From the NCBI RefSeq assembly GCF_907164575.1, contig NZ_CAJQYY010000012.1, positions 62,001 to 126,000 on the forward strand: a stretch of DNA of 64,000 bases. Reading direction: 5' to 3'. The notes below the pieces were generated by a model, which saw only the letters and a program-made list of their open reading frames with translations, did not search any database and was not told the DNA's origin. The translations under genes were made by a program, and so were the position numbers. Origin of the DNA: Paraburkholderia gardini (GTDB lineage: Bacteria > Pseudomonadota > Gammaproteobacteria > Burkholderiales > Burkholderiaceae). Positions 29,196 through 37,339 of this stretch are shown in pieces. Every line of letters starts with the position of its first letter. Position 1 is the stretch's first letter.

Positions 29196-30058
29196 GGCGA
29201 GAGACGGTCGGCAGGAACCACGTCACGTTCGATACGGCCGAACTGCAGCGTGTCGATTTCGGGCGCGTACTTTTTCAGGCCCATATACAGCGATGGACTG
29301 ACGAGGCTTGCATTCGCCGCAGGCGTGGCCGCGGTGAAGAGATGCTCGCCTTTCGCCGCGCCTTCGGAGAGCCACGTGTTGGCGAGCACCACGTTCGTAT
29401 CGCTGAACGTCAGGCCGCCGAAGCCCGGCCAGATATTCCTGAGTGCGTCGCTATCTTTCGCGATCGATACGCTGAGCGTACCCGTCTGCAGATTGCGCGT
29501 GGCCAGATTCATCGATGCATTGAACGTGCCGCTACCCGACGTCGACATCGAGCCGAACGGTTCCGCGCTGTACTGCGCGAGATTCGCCGCCGGGCTTTCG
29601 CCACGATTGCTGCTGACGACGACGTCATCGGTTGCGCCGAGAAACGCGTGGCCGCCATGGTCTTCCCACATGGCCGGCGCGACAGCGGGCAGCCGGTTGT
29701 TCAACCGGTCGTCGCCCGCGATCGGCGCGCCGTTTTGCGCGAGCATGCGCTGGATGACTTCGCGTTGCAGTTCGATGTCGCTCTTGGCGGGTTGCTGCGT
29801 GCCGGAACCGTACTGGCTGTACCAGTCGTCGTCACCGGATGTCGCCGGCGACGAATCCATCGTCGCGCCGTTGTCCCAGACCGTGCGTTCCCACGCGACA
29901 TAGCGCGCGCCCATCAGTGTCTTGTTGCGCACGTCGTTGAACTTGCCGAGCGTCGCGACGGCGAGAAGCAGTACGCCCATGACGAGCGCAGTGGCGACCA
30001 GAAACTCGGTCATCGCCTGGCCGTGCTGCTGCGGCCGTCGGAAGTGTGTGCATTTCAT
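29192..30058 (-). CDS. TadE-like pseudopilin
   Basis: A 288-residue minor pseudopilin with a class III signal HG-QAMTEFLVATALVMGVLL. A long extracytoplasmic region follows. I take the ATG at 30058 as the start because it forms an ATGA overlap with the TadG-like stop. The same frame is open up to 30988, but that stretch only mirrors the TadG-like gene in another frame. With the copy at 20803-21624, the operon has two TadE-like proteins, perhaps the TadE/TadF pair. Confidence 0.88.
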   Translation of the reverse strand: MKCTHFRRPQQHGQAMTEFLVATALVMGVLLLAVATLGKFNDVRNKTLMGARYVAWERTVWDNGATMDSSPATSGDDDWYSQYGSGTQQPAKSDIELQREVIQRMLAQNGAPIAGDDRLNNRLPAVAPAMWEDHGGHAFLGATDDVVVSSNRGESPAANLAQYSAEPFGSMSTSGSGTFNASMNLATRNLQTGTLSVSIAKDSDALRNIWPGFGGLTFSDTNVVLANTWLSEGAAKGEHLFTAATPAANASLVSPSLYMGLKKYAPEIDTLQFGRIERDVVPADRLSP

Positions 30059-31605
30059 GGCTGGACCGCCTCGCTTGCCGGAATCTGCGCGGTGCGCGCG
30101 GCGTCCCGTTCGGCGTCGCTGGTGGGCGCGAGCGTGGCCTGCCAGTACGGGCTGAACGTGTCGGGGAATTCGGTCTTGCCGTCCGCGCGCAGCCAGTCTT
30201 TCGCGTGAAGCAGGGCGCCGCTGATCGTCGCGTCCAGCGCGCCCGGGTTGGGGCGCACGAAATACGCGTTCGCGCTGGCGAGCGCGCGCATCACGCCGCC
30301 TGCGTCGGCAGGCGTCACGGCCATTCGGCCGCCGCCTTGCAGACCCTGCGTTTTGACGCGGGTCTCGCTTGCGCGCTCGACTTCGATCGTGATGCGCGGT
30401 GCCGCGCTGGTCACCGGCGCGCCGTTGATGTCCTGGTACGGCAGCAGCCCGCCATTCGAGAGATCGAGCGATGTGCCGGGGCCGTCGCCGATTTTTTGCG
30501 CGAGGCCCTCGGATACGCCGAGGCCTGGTGTGCCGGTCGTGTGATCGCCGAAGTTGTAATAGCCGCCATAGCCCTGCCAGTCGGACCATGCGACGAAAGG
30601 CGGCGACTTCAGATAGCTTTCGACACCCTGCACCCGCACGTCGCCGTTTACGCTGCCTCCGGTTCCCGCGATAACGGGCAACGTCATGTCGAGGCAACTG
30701 ACGTAGACGGACGCCATCGTCGCATCGATCGCCTCCCAGCCTTTCTTGTCCTGACGCAATTGCGTGCCGCCGTTGTGAAACGCACGCACGCTCACGGTCG
30801 CGTTGGGGCTGAAGCGGCATCTGGTACCGCCCGAGTCGTCGAGTTCCTGGTATTGCGGGCCTGTACTGCGCGTCGCGGAACGGTCTTTCAGGAAGGCATC
30901 GAGTGTGTCGGCATCGGTGACGACATCGGCGAAATGATCCGCGCCCGACGAGCCTGCGGGCGTCACGATCTGCGTGTAGTTCGTCCACGCGGCGAGCTGC
31001 GTCGCGTTGCGCGCGCTTGTGAAATAGCCGGCCGTCACGTGCGTGTCGGGCTGGTTCTGCTGCGCGACGGCGTCCGCCGTTTGCGGCGCGGTGACGAGCG
31101 TGGCGGCGTGATAGTTGAGCTGCGCGTCGCTGAGCGCGCGCGTGATGCGGCCAATACCGCTGGCTACTGTGGGCAGCAGCGCGTCGAGCGTCGCGCGTAC
31201 CGGTGCGATCTCGGCGTGTCCGGCCTGCTTGGGCGTTTGCCAGAGCACGGGATGATCGGCGTAGACATTAACCGTGTCATCGACCCCAGACGGTCCGTAC
31301 GTCGCCTCCAGGTCGTCGATCCACGATTTCAGCGCACCGGCCTGGGCGGCGGTGACCTGGTTGGCGACCATCGCGCGATTCGTGTACGCGGCGAAGTTGT
31401 AGTCGCGCGCCTGCAGCACTGCGGCGCTGTACGCAGCGGCGTCGGCGGTGTTCTGCAGCTTGATGCGGGCGCTTGTCATCTGAAAGGAATTGAAGGCGAC
31501 AAAGAGGCCAATGCCGCCGACCAGAAGAAAAATCAGGGCAGAGACCAGCGCCTGCCCGCTGGCGCCGGCGACCCTGGCCCTGCCCGTGCGGGCAGAGCGG
31601 TTCAT
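30055..31605 (-). CDS. TadG-like Flp pilus assembly protein
   Basis: A 516-residue protein that begins with a TadG/TadE-type N-terminus (SGQALVSALIFLLVGGIGLF, then VAFNSFQMTSARIKLQNTAD). The DAAAYSAA that follows is typical of TadG. Unlike the pilin-like proteins it lacks the Glu at +5. A large extracytoplasmic part with paired cysteines follows. TadG is thought to anchor or guide the pilus at the envelope. It is the second gene after the Flp pilin and overlaps the TadE gene by 4 bp. Confidence 0.85.
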   Translation of the reverse strand: MNRSARTGRARVAGASGQALVSALIFLLVGGIGLFVAFNSFQMTSARIKLQNTADAAAYSAAVLQARDYNFAAYTNRAMVANQVTAAQAGALKSWIDDLEATYGPSGVDDTVNVYADHPVLWQTPKQAGHAEIAPVRATLDALLPTVASGIGRITRALSDAQLNYHAATLVTAPQTADAVAQQNQPDTHVTAGYFTSARNATQLAAWTNYTQIVTPAGSSGADHFADVVTDADTLDAFLKDRSATRSTGPQYQELDDSGGTRCRFSPNATVSVRAFHNGGTQLRQDKKGWEAIDATMASVYVSCLDMTLPVIAGTGGSVNGDVRVQGVESYLKSPPFVAWSDWQGYGGYYNFGDHTTGTPGLGVSEGLAQKIGDGPGTSLDLSNGGLLPYQDINGAPVTSAAPRITIEVERASETRVKTQGLQGGGRMAVTPADAGGVMRALASANAYFVRPNPGALDATISGALLHAKDWLRADGKTEFPDTFSPYWQATLAPTSDAERDAARTAQIPASEAVQP

Positions 31606-31619
31606 GGTGGGTTGCAGAC

Positions 31620-31910
31620 TTAGTGGTTCTGCATTTCCCCGTTGTTATTCGCGTTATACGTGCCCATGTCTTTCTTCTGGTTGCCGTTGGTCGAGGCAGA
31701 GTCGGCGTTGTCCTGGGCATTCTGGATATCGCCAGAAGCGTTCTTGCCCGACATTTCCTGCGCGAGCCCCGACGTCTGGTTACGGATCGTCTGGCCGAAA
31801 AGCGAATAAACACCGATTGCCGAAACCGCGATCAACGCGACGATGATGATGTATTCGGTCATGCCCTGGCCGCGTTGACGGCTTTTAATGCGAAGCTGGG
31901 AAATTTGCAT
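31620..31910 (-). CDS. flp: Flp-family type IVb major pilin
   Basis: A 96-residue prepilin. The leader of 14 residues ends RG, and the mature protein begins QGMTEYIIIVALIAVSAIG, a perfect G/xxxxEY Flp signature with Glu at +5 and Tyr at +6. The tail is polar and rich in Asn, Gln and Asp, likely surface-exposed. It heads the Tad operon, as the abundant pilin usually does. The 5' region (31911-32439) is long and should hold its promoter. No prepilin peptidase (TadV/CpaA) is in the window, so the processing enzyme must be encoded elsewhere. Confidence 0.93.
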   Translation of the reverse strand: MQISQLRIKSRQRGQGMTEYIIIVALIAVSAIGVYSLFGQTIRNQTSGLAQEMSGKNASGDIQNAQDNADSASTNGNQKKDMGTYNANNNGEMQNH

Positions 31911-32439
31911 GGTTTATATGTCTGGTATTAATGTTGGAGGAAGATGCGTCGCTGGTTAAAAAAACTGCGATACGCAAATAAATAAATCCAGATAATTGAT
32001 TTACCGTCACGATCCGTTTAATCGAACCGGGCTGGAATTGTAGAAAAACGCCTTGATGTCCGGTTGCGGAAATTTCCCCATCTTCTACGCGATCCGTCTC
32101 TCCCTTATTCCCCGATGATGCCGACCGGTAAAGAGTCAGGGCGAATTCGCCCGGTTCTGATCAGTGCCCGGAAACGCTTCCCAGTTTCCGGTTCTGGTAC
32201 GTCCTGAAAGTACCGGGTGTTGACGAAAATTCCTACATCGATTCAGTACCGCCCGATATAACCGGATCGAACCAGCCGATAAAGTTGCAGCGCGATAAAC
32301 AGGATTGCCACCCTGTGTGCGGCGAGAAGCCGTTTAGACAATCGTCATATCCGGTTCCCGAAGAGGGCTTTTGCAAGGTGAATTACGCATTGCAAAAGTG
32401 AAAAGAATCCATTGGCAATTTTTGAGGTTGTAATAGGCG
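31911..32439. other. 529-bp divergent intergenic region between flp and the adhesin gene
   Basis: No gene is seen here. The region is visibly richer in A+T than the neighbouring genes near both ends (for example AAATAAATAAAT near 31976). It must hold the promoters for the Tad operon on the minus strand and the adhesin on the plus strand. Short GGTTC/GGTAC-type elements recur at 32146-32215, but I could not define a convincing -35/-10 pair. The one clear structure is the inverted repeat at 32368-32398. Confidence 0.6.
32368..32398. promoter_or_regulatory. Perfect 9-bp inverted repeat upstream of the trimeric adhesin
   Basis: CTTTTGCAA (32368-32376) and TTGCAAAAG (32390-32398) are exact reverse complements separated by 13 bases. 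The repeat ends 41 bp before the adhesin ATG. It could be an operator for a dimeric regulator or an mRNA hairpin in the 5' leader. No regulator is known from the window. Confidence 0.5.
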
Positions 32440-34200
32440 ATGAACAAGGTACATAAGTCTGTCTGGAATGAGTCGGTGGGCGCGTGGGTCGCCGCGTCCG
32501 AACTGAGCACGGCGAAGAAGAAGGGGTCCTCGCGGCGAGCGCGGGTTGCGGCGGTCGTGCTGGGTGCGGGCGCGGTGTCGGTCGCGCCGGCCGCGTTTGC
32601 CGGGGCGATAGTCAACTGCGCGGGCAATGGAACGGATGCGGCCAGCAGCCAGTGGATGAATGCGGCGGACGGCTCCTCGTGGAACGGCGAGGCATGGGGC
32701 GGCGCGATTGGCTCGATGGGCGAAGGCGAGTGCGGCGGCGGCTCGGGTGTCGTCATGAGCGAGTACAACTCGGGAAACGGTGGCGTAAGCGGATCGAGCG
32801 CCTACATCACCGTGGGACAGACGGCCTACAACGGAGCGGGCGTGGTCACGCTGTACGGACCCGGCGGCATTACGTTGCGCGGTGACACGACCACCACCGG
32901 TACCGCCACGTTCCAGGCCGGCGCCGACATGAGCGGCACGAAAATCGTCAACGTCGCCGACGGCACTGACGCAAACGATGCCATCAACTACGGTCAGCTA
33001 TACGAACACACGCGTTACTTCAAGGCCAATTCAATCTCTGACGCGCCGGAAAGCGATGCCAGCGCCACGGGCAGCGACTCTGTCGCAGCCGGACCGTGGG
33101 CACTCGCGGGCGGCGCGACCTCGACAGCGCTCGGGCGCGGGGCCGGTGCGATGGGTGTGGGTTCGGTGGCGCTGGGTGCCAATTCGAACGCGGTGCTGGA
33201 CCAGTCGGTCGCGCTCGGTTCGGGGGCAAATGCGGTGAGCGTCGGATCGGTTGCGCTCGGTTCAGGTTCGGTCGCAAGCCGGGGTAACGCGGTATCGGTG
33301 GGTTCGAGCACGATGCAGCGTCAGATCATCAACCTGGCGAAGGGCACGGCCGGCACCGATGCGGTCAATCTGGACCAGATGAATGCGGCGATTGCGGGGT
33401 CGTCGGGCGGCGGTTCGCCCGATGCCGTGATGTACGATTCGGCGACGCACGATCATGTCACGTTGGGCGGCGCGAGTTCCGGAACGCCGGTCGCGTTGAC
33501 CAATCTTTCAGCAGGTCAGGTTGCAACGGGCAGCAAGGATGCGATCAACGGCTCGCAACTGTACGGCACGGCGAACAGCGTTGCGGATGCGCTCGGTGGC
33601 AATTCGACCGTTGGCACAGACGGGAAGATTTCGAAGCCGTCGTACACGGTGGATGGCAGTACGTATAACGACGTCGGTTCGGCGATTACCGCGGTCGATG
33701 CGAAGGCCGCAGCGGGTCCCGTGGACGGCGTACGTTACGACACCTCGGCGCATGACAAGGTGACGTTCGGCGGTGTTGGCTCGACCACGCCTGTGATGCT
33801 GACCAATCTTGCAGCAGGTCAGGTTGCCGCGGGTAGCAAGGATGCGATCAACGGCGCGCAGCTGCATGGCACGGCGAGCAGCGTCGCGAGCGCGCTCGGC
33901 GGCAACTCGACTGTTGGCGCGGACGGCACGCTCAGTAACCCGGCTTACACCCTCGATGGCAACACATATAACGACGTGGGCACAGCGTTGGCCGCCGTCG
34001 ATGCCAAGGCATCGACAGGCTCTGCTGACGGCGTGCGTTACGACACTTCGGCGCATGACAAGGTGACGTTCGGCGGTGTTGGCTCGACCACGCCTGTCAT
34101 GCTGACTAACCTGGCGGCGGGTCAGGTTGCAGCGAGCAGCAAGGATGCGATCAACGGCGGGCAGTTGTACGGCACGGCGAGCAGCGTCGCGGAACCGTGA
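32440..34200 (+). CDS. Trimeric autotransporter adhesin (YadA-like), truncated, no membrane anchor
   Basis: A 586-residue reading frame. The N-terminus is an ESPR extended signal (MNKVHKSVWNESVGAWVAAS), then a signal helix ending PAAFAG. Residues about 210-295 are YadA-head repeats (GSVALGANSNA, SVALGSGANA), followed by a neck-like NLAKGTAGTDAVNLDQMNA. Then come about 101-residue modules with DAINGSQLYGTANSVADALG. The frame stops in the third module at SSVAEP. Family members end in a C-terminal beta-barrel anchor (YadA anchor) that trimerises and exports the passenger. It is absent, so this protein could not be displayed. The cut joins directly to haemagglutinin-like sequence, so I regard it as a broken gene. 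Confidence 0.85.
   Translation: MNKVHKSVWNESVGAWVAASELSTAKKKGSSRRARVAAVVLGAGAVSVAPAAFAGAIVNCAGNGTDAASSQWMNAADGSSWNGEAWGGAIGSMGEGECGGGSGVVMSEYNSGNGGVSGSSAYITVGQTAYNGAGVVTLYGPGGITLRGDTTTTGTATFQAGADMSGTKIVNVADGTDANDAINYGQLYEHTRYFKANSISDAPESDASATGSDSVAAGPWALAGGATSTALGRGAGAMGVGSVALGANSNAVLDQSVALGSGANAVSVGSVALGSGSVASRGNAVSVGSSTMQRQIINLAKGTAGTDAVNLDQMNAAIAGSSGGGSPDAVMYDSATHDHVTLGGASSGTPVALTNLSAGQVATGSKDAINGSQLYGTANSVADALGGNSTVGTDGKISKPSYTVDGSTYNDVGSAITAVDAKAAAGPVDGVRYDTSAHDKVTFGGVGSTTPVMLTNLAAGQVAAGSKDAINGAQLHGTASSVASALGGNSTVGADGTLSNPAYTLDGNTYNDVGTALAAVDAKASTGSADGVRYDTSAHDKVTFGGVGSTTPVMLTNLAAGQVAASSKDAINGGQLYGTASSVAEP
33427..34197 (+). repeat. Tandem 303-bp coding repeats in the adhesin
   Basis: Three in-frame copies start at 33427, 33730 and 34033, exactly 303 bp (101 codons) apart. 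Copies 2 and 3 are nearly identical over the visible part, for example VRYDTSAHDKVTFGGVGSTT in both. Copy 3 stops after about 165 bp. High identity makes the block prone to recombination, which may explain the truncation. Confidence 0.9.
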
Positions 34201-34330
34201 CACGTCGGATACGAATGGGATGGTCACGAAAACGCCGGACCTGAACAACCTGCTGGAGCGGCAGGCCGACATGATGAGTGCGGCGAGCGCGGCCGGTCAG
34301 GCAGTGGCGACGCAGATCGGCAACTTCGTC
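34190..34330 (+). pseudogene. Fragment of a filamentous-haemagglutinin/CDI (BcpA-like) protein
   Basis: Starting where the adhesin homology stops and in a different frame, 47 codons read RNRDTSDTNGMVTKTP, then DLNNLLERQADMMSAASAAG and QAVATQIGN. This resembles the region of CdiA/BcpA-type haemagglutinins before the toxin end (a DMMxAAxAAGxAV pattern), recalled from the family and not verified. It has no start and is cut at about 34330, where XRE-like sequence on the other strand begins. It is best read as a gene remnant. Confidence 0.5.
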
Positions 34331-34552
34331 GGACATCTGGCTAACTGCCTCGAACTGCAAACGCAAGTCATAAGACGGGCCGCGCTCGTTCTCATCAAAC
34401 ACCAGTTCATCAAAACTGACATTGAGCGTCTGTGCCAGGCGTGTCAGGGCTTCTAAGGTCGGTTGAGCCGATCCTGCTTCATATCGACGAATCTGATTGA
34501 TGTGCAGCGTCGTGGCCTCGGCCAGTTCTTGATTTGCATCCGGTAAAAACAT
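34321..34552 (-). pseudogene. Remnant of an XRE-family transcriptional regulator
   Basis: The minus strand encodes QELAEATTLHINQIRRYEAG, then SAQPTLEALTRLAQTLNVSF, DELVFDENERGPSYDLRLQF and EAVSQMSDEV. This is the core of an XRE-type helix-turn-helix regulator, beginning inside helix 2. The usual N-terminal 20-25 residues are replaced by unrelated sequence, and the C-terminus is cut at about 34321 where the haemagglutinin fragment begins. Such regulators often sit near toxin or CDI loci. It is almost surely nonfunctional. Confidence 0.7.
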
Positions 34553-34802
34553 CCGCGATATCCGGCTGCCAGGCGTTCAGCGTGGACGCAACACGACGGC
34601 CCCGTGCCGCTGGGGTTGCTTCGTGGTGCGATGTAATTGAGATGGGCGGAACATGCCTTCTGGCAGACTCGCGTCTTTAGGCCATAACCCGCGTCGAGGA
34701 AGAAATTGCAGATGGAAACGCGCATCATGGAAAACCGGTTTGCACGCTCCCGTCGCGTTGGAAGAAAACCTGTATCGACAACGGCGGATGTGTCGGGTGC
34801 GT
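34553..34802. other. Unassigned 250-bp spacer within the remnant mosaic
   Basis: I see no convincing gene here. Several short frames cross it on both strands but none shows a recognisable domain. It lies between the XRE remnant and the second haemagglutinin fragment. It could be a decayed insertion or part of the lost toxin gene. Confidence 0.5.
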
Positions 34803-35300
34803 GTGTTCGCTTCAATCGACAACTACACCCCGACGAACGCAAGTGGGCAATTCGACAATGCGAAGCAATTCGCGCAGTTCTGCGAGGATAAGACTGGCCA
34901 GTCGATCATGCCCGATCAGGCGCAGCAGATACTGTTGGCCAATGGGTATCGTTTGGTCGATGTAGCGGCAAGCCAAGGTCCGGGAAGTAATGCGGCGGCG
35001 ATGGCCTATATCAACCAGAACGGCAACGGACTGTTTACGGCGACGCCGACGGAGTACGACAGTTCGTTCGTGTATGGCAACAAGGATGGTTCGCTGACAC
35101 CCGAACAGAATGCATTGCCAGGCCACGACGCGCACACGCAGATCGGCGTGGCGGCAGGCACGGGCGTTGGCTTGGTCGCATCTGGTGCTATTGCACCGGT
35201 GGTTGCTACGGCATGGGGGTTGGGCACGGCGTACGATTTTGCTGGAGATGCGATCAGTCATGCGATGGGACTACGGTGGTCACTATTCTTTGGCTGCTGA
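34803..35300 (+). pseudogene. C-terminal pre-toxin fragment of a haemagglutinin/CDI (BcpA-like) exoprotein
   Basis: A frame of 165 codons with no clear start (a GTG lies at 34803). It reads FDNAKQFAQFCEDKTGQSIM, then QILLANGYRLVDVAASQGPG, GVAAGTGVGLVASGAIAPVV and ATAWGLGTAYDFAGDAISHA, and stops soon after. The Gly/Ala-rich hydrophobic stretch followed by YDFAGDAISHA resembles the pre-toxin part of Burkholderia two-partner-secreted haemagglutinins. The toxin end is missing. It lies about 110 bp upstream of an FhaC-type transporter gene, the expected genetic partner. I treat it as a remnant. Confidence 0.6.
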
Positions 35301-35397
35301 TGACGTGCGATTTTTTCTGATTCTGGGTGCATGTTTGCGTGTGGTGTTCTCGATATTTGTAGTGATTCAATATATTCGCACCGGAAGTAACGGCTAA
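35260..35397 (+). CDS. Small possible membrane peptide (doubtful)
   Basis: A 45-residue frame overlaps the end of the haemagglutinin fragment in another frame. It starts ATG at 35260 and contains one hydrophobic stretch, FFLILGACLRVVFSIFVVIQ, followed by YIRTGSNG. In CDI loci a small immunity gene or the small bcpO gene lies at this place, between the toxin end and the transporter. There is no good ribosome site and no recognisable family, so it may be a remnant or chance. Confidence 0.3.
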   Translation: MRWDYGGHYSLAADDVRFFLILGACLRVVFSIFVVIQYIRTGSNG

Positions 35398-35409
35398 AGA
35401 AGCAACCTC

Positions 35410-37164
35410 ATGAAACTCAGAAAAAGGCTGGCGGCGCTGCCGCTCACAGCCCTGGTATCGCTCGCGTCGAACGCGCAGCATGCGCCCACGCCAGCGGACG
35501 AAGCCGCCGCCGCGCGGGCCAACGCCGGGCAGAACCAGCAAATCCAGCAGCAGCGTGACGCACAGCAGCGTGACGCGACCGTGCAGGCTCCCGCAGTGCG
35601 CTCGACCGTCCCCACATTCGAGGACCATCCACTGCTGCCGGTCGAGACGCCATGCTTCCGCATCGGCAGGTTCGCGCTCAATGTCCCGACGACGCTGCCT
35701 GATGCCGTGCGCAGCAGGGGCGCCTCAATCCTGGCACTGGACCCGTTCGCCTTCGTACGTGAGTGGCTCGATCACTACAAGGGACAGTGCGTCGGCAAGT
35801 CAGGCATTTACATACTGACCAAAGGGCTGCAGCAGGCGATCCTGAGCCGTGGCTATGTCACGACGCGCGTGCTCGTCCCGCAGCAGGACCTGTCCAGCGG
35901 CACGCTGGCCTTAGCGCTCGTCCCCGGCATCGTGCACCAGCTCCGCTTTGCGGACCCTGACACACGCGGCACCCTGAAATCCGCATTCCCGGTAAGCGAC
36001 GGTGACCTGCTGGACCTGCGCGACCTTGAGCAGGGGCTGGAGCAGATGAAGCGCGTCACGTCGCAGGACGTGGACATGAAGATCGAGCCGACCGATACAC
36101 CCGGCGAAAGCGATGTCGTGGTGACAGTGAAGCGCTCGAAGCCGTGGAGCTTTGTCGCATCCGTCGATAACTCGGGTACGGACGCGACCGGCAAGTGGCA
36201 AGGCAACATGAGCCTCGGCATCGACAATCCGCTCGGTCTGAACGATGTGTTCACGGTCGGCGCGAACCAGGACCTTTCGTTCGGCAACAAGTCGCTCGGT
36301 TCACACGGATTCAATGGCTCGTATTCCGTGCCGTGGGGCTACTGGACGGCCACGCTGTCGGGCAACACGAACACCTACTACCAGATTATCGCGGGCGTGA
36401 ACCAGACGTTCGTGTCCAGCGGCAATTCTCAGACGGCCGCACTCAGGCTCGCGCGCGTATTAAGGCGCAGCCAGAGCGATGTATTCGGCGTGGAATTCCA
36501 GCTATCGAAGCGTTTCGGCGAGAGCTTCATTGACGACACCGACATACCGCAGCAGCGGCGCAACAACACGTTCATCGAAGCGGGCCTGACCGACCGGCAT
36601 TACTTCGGCGCGTCGCAGTTCGACGGCACGCTTGCTTACCGCCAGGGGATCGGCGGGCTTGGCGCGACATCCGACCCGTATCCAGACGGCCCCACATATC
36701 GTTACCACATGGCTGTGCTCGATGCGAACCTGTCGGTGCCGTTTGCGGTCGCCAGCCAGAACTTCCGCTACGTGACGACCGTACACGGCCAGTTCACCGA
36801 CGACACGCTGTTCTATCTGGACGACCTGACCATCGGCAGCCGTTACACCGCGCGCGGCTTCGACGGTGAAACCATGCTGGCTGCAGAGAAAGGTTTTTAC
36901 TGGCGCAACGAGCTGCAACTACCCATCGGACAGACGGGACAGGCACTGTACGCGGGAATCGACTATGGCCGCGTGTTCGGCCCGAACACGGCGTTTCTCG
37001 CCGGGACGCAACTGGCGGGCGCAGTGATCGGCATCCGCGGTGGTCTGCCGTCGCGCTTTGTCGGTGTTTCCTATGACCTGTTCGCGGGTACGCCGATCTA
37101 CAAGCCCAAGGGATTTTCAACTTCGCGTGTGACCGTGGGCGTGCAGGCGACGGCACAGTTCTAG
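35410..37164 (+). CDS. Two-partner secretion outer-membrane transporter (FhaC/ShlB/BcpB family)
   Basis: A 584-residue outer-membrane protein that exports a haemagglutinin-type partner (TpsB). It has a signal peptide, a Gln-rich alpha-helical stretch (QNQQIQQQRDAQQRD) and two POTRA domains (about residues 75-240, for example GYVTTRVLVPQQDLSSGTLA). A 16-strand barrel follows. The loop-6 motif is present as YTARGFDGE, and the protein ends in Phe (VGVQATAQF), as the assembly signal requires. All parts look intact. Its natural partner upstream exists only as fragments, so the transporter is either orphaned or serves an exoprotein encoded elsewhere. Confidence 0.92.
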   Translation: MKLRKRLAALPLTALVSLASNAQHAPTPADEAAAARANAGQNQQIQQQRDAQQRDATVQAPAVRSTVPTFEDHPLLPVETPCFRIGRFALNVPTTLPDAVRSRGASILALDPFAFVREWLDHYKGQCVGKSGIYILTKGLQQAILSRGYVTTRVLVPQQDLSSGTLALALVPGIVHQLRFADPDTRGTLKSAFPVSDGDLLDLRDLEQGLEQMKRVTSQDVDMKIEPTDTPGESDVVVTVKRSKPWSFVASVDNSGTDATGKWQGNMSLGIDNPLGLNDVFTVGANQDLSFGNKSLGSHGFNGSYSVPWGYWTATLSGNTNTYYQIIAGVNQTFVSSGNSQTAALRLARVLRRSQSDVFGVEFQLSKRFGESFIDDTDIPQQRRNNTFIEAGLTDRHYFGASQFDGTLAYRQGIGGLGATSDPYPDGPTYRYHMAVLDANLSVPFAVASQNFRYVTTVHGQFTDDTLFYLDDLTIGSRYTARGFDGETMLAAEKGFYWRNELQLPIGQTGQALYAGIDYGRVFGPNTAFLAGTQLAGAVIGIRGGLPSRFVGVSYDLFAGTPIYKPKGFSTSRVTVGVQATAQF

Positions 37165-37250
37165 TCGCAATGGCGACAAGGCCGATGCTCTTGAAAGCAG
37201 CGCCCATTTGCAGGACGAACGCGTGGCGCGCGGAATCCAGCGAATAACCG

Positions 37251-37276
37251 AAAAAAAAGCCCGACCAGGTCGGGCT
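37251..37276 (-). terminator. Rho-independent terminator of the acnA operon
   Basis: The stem AGCCCGACC/GGTCGGGCT (37258-37276) has a 1-base centre in its fullest form, so a short loop opens in practice. On the minus strand it is followed by eight T (the A run at 37251-37258). It lies about 64 bp after the acnA stop. Confidence 0.85.
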
Positions 37277-37339
37277 TCATAAATTGCCGCAACCCCGAAG
37301 GGCCGCGGCACCTGCAAAAGCTTTCCGCTAATGCAACGC

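Noticed and set aside
30059..30988. Upstream extension of the TadE-like frame at 29192-30988
   Set aside because: The frame is open but the extension lies inside the TadG-like gene in another frame and encodes Arg-rich nonsense. The ATGA overlap and prepilin signal place the true start at 30058.
34553..34802. Possible insertion-sequence remnant in the mosaic
   Set aside because: Short frames here (for example one reading RRVGRKPVSTTADVSG) loosely suggest a transposase, but there are no terminal inverted repeats, target duplications or DDE motifs to support it.
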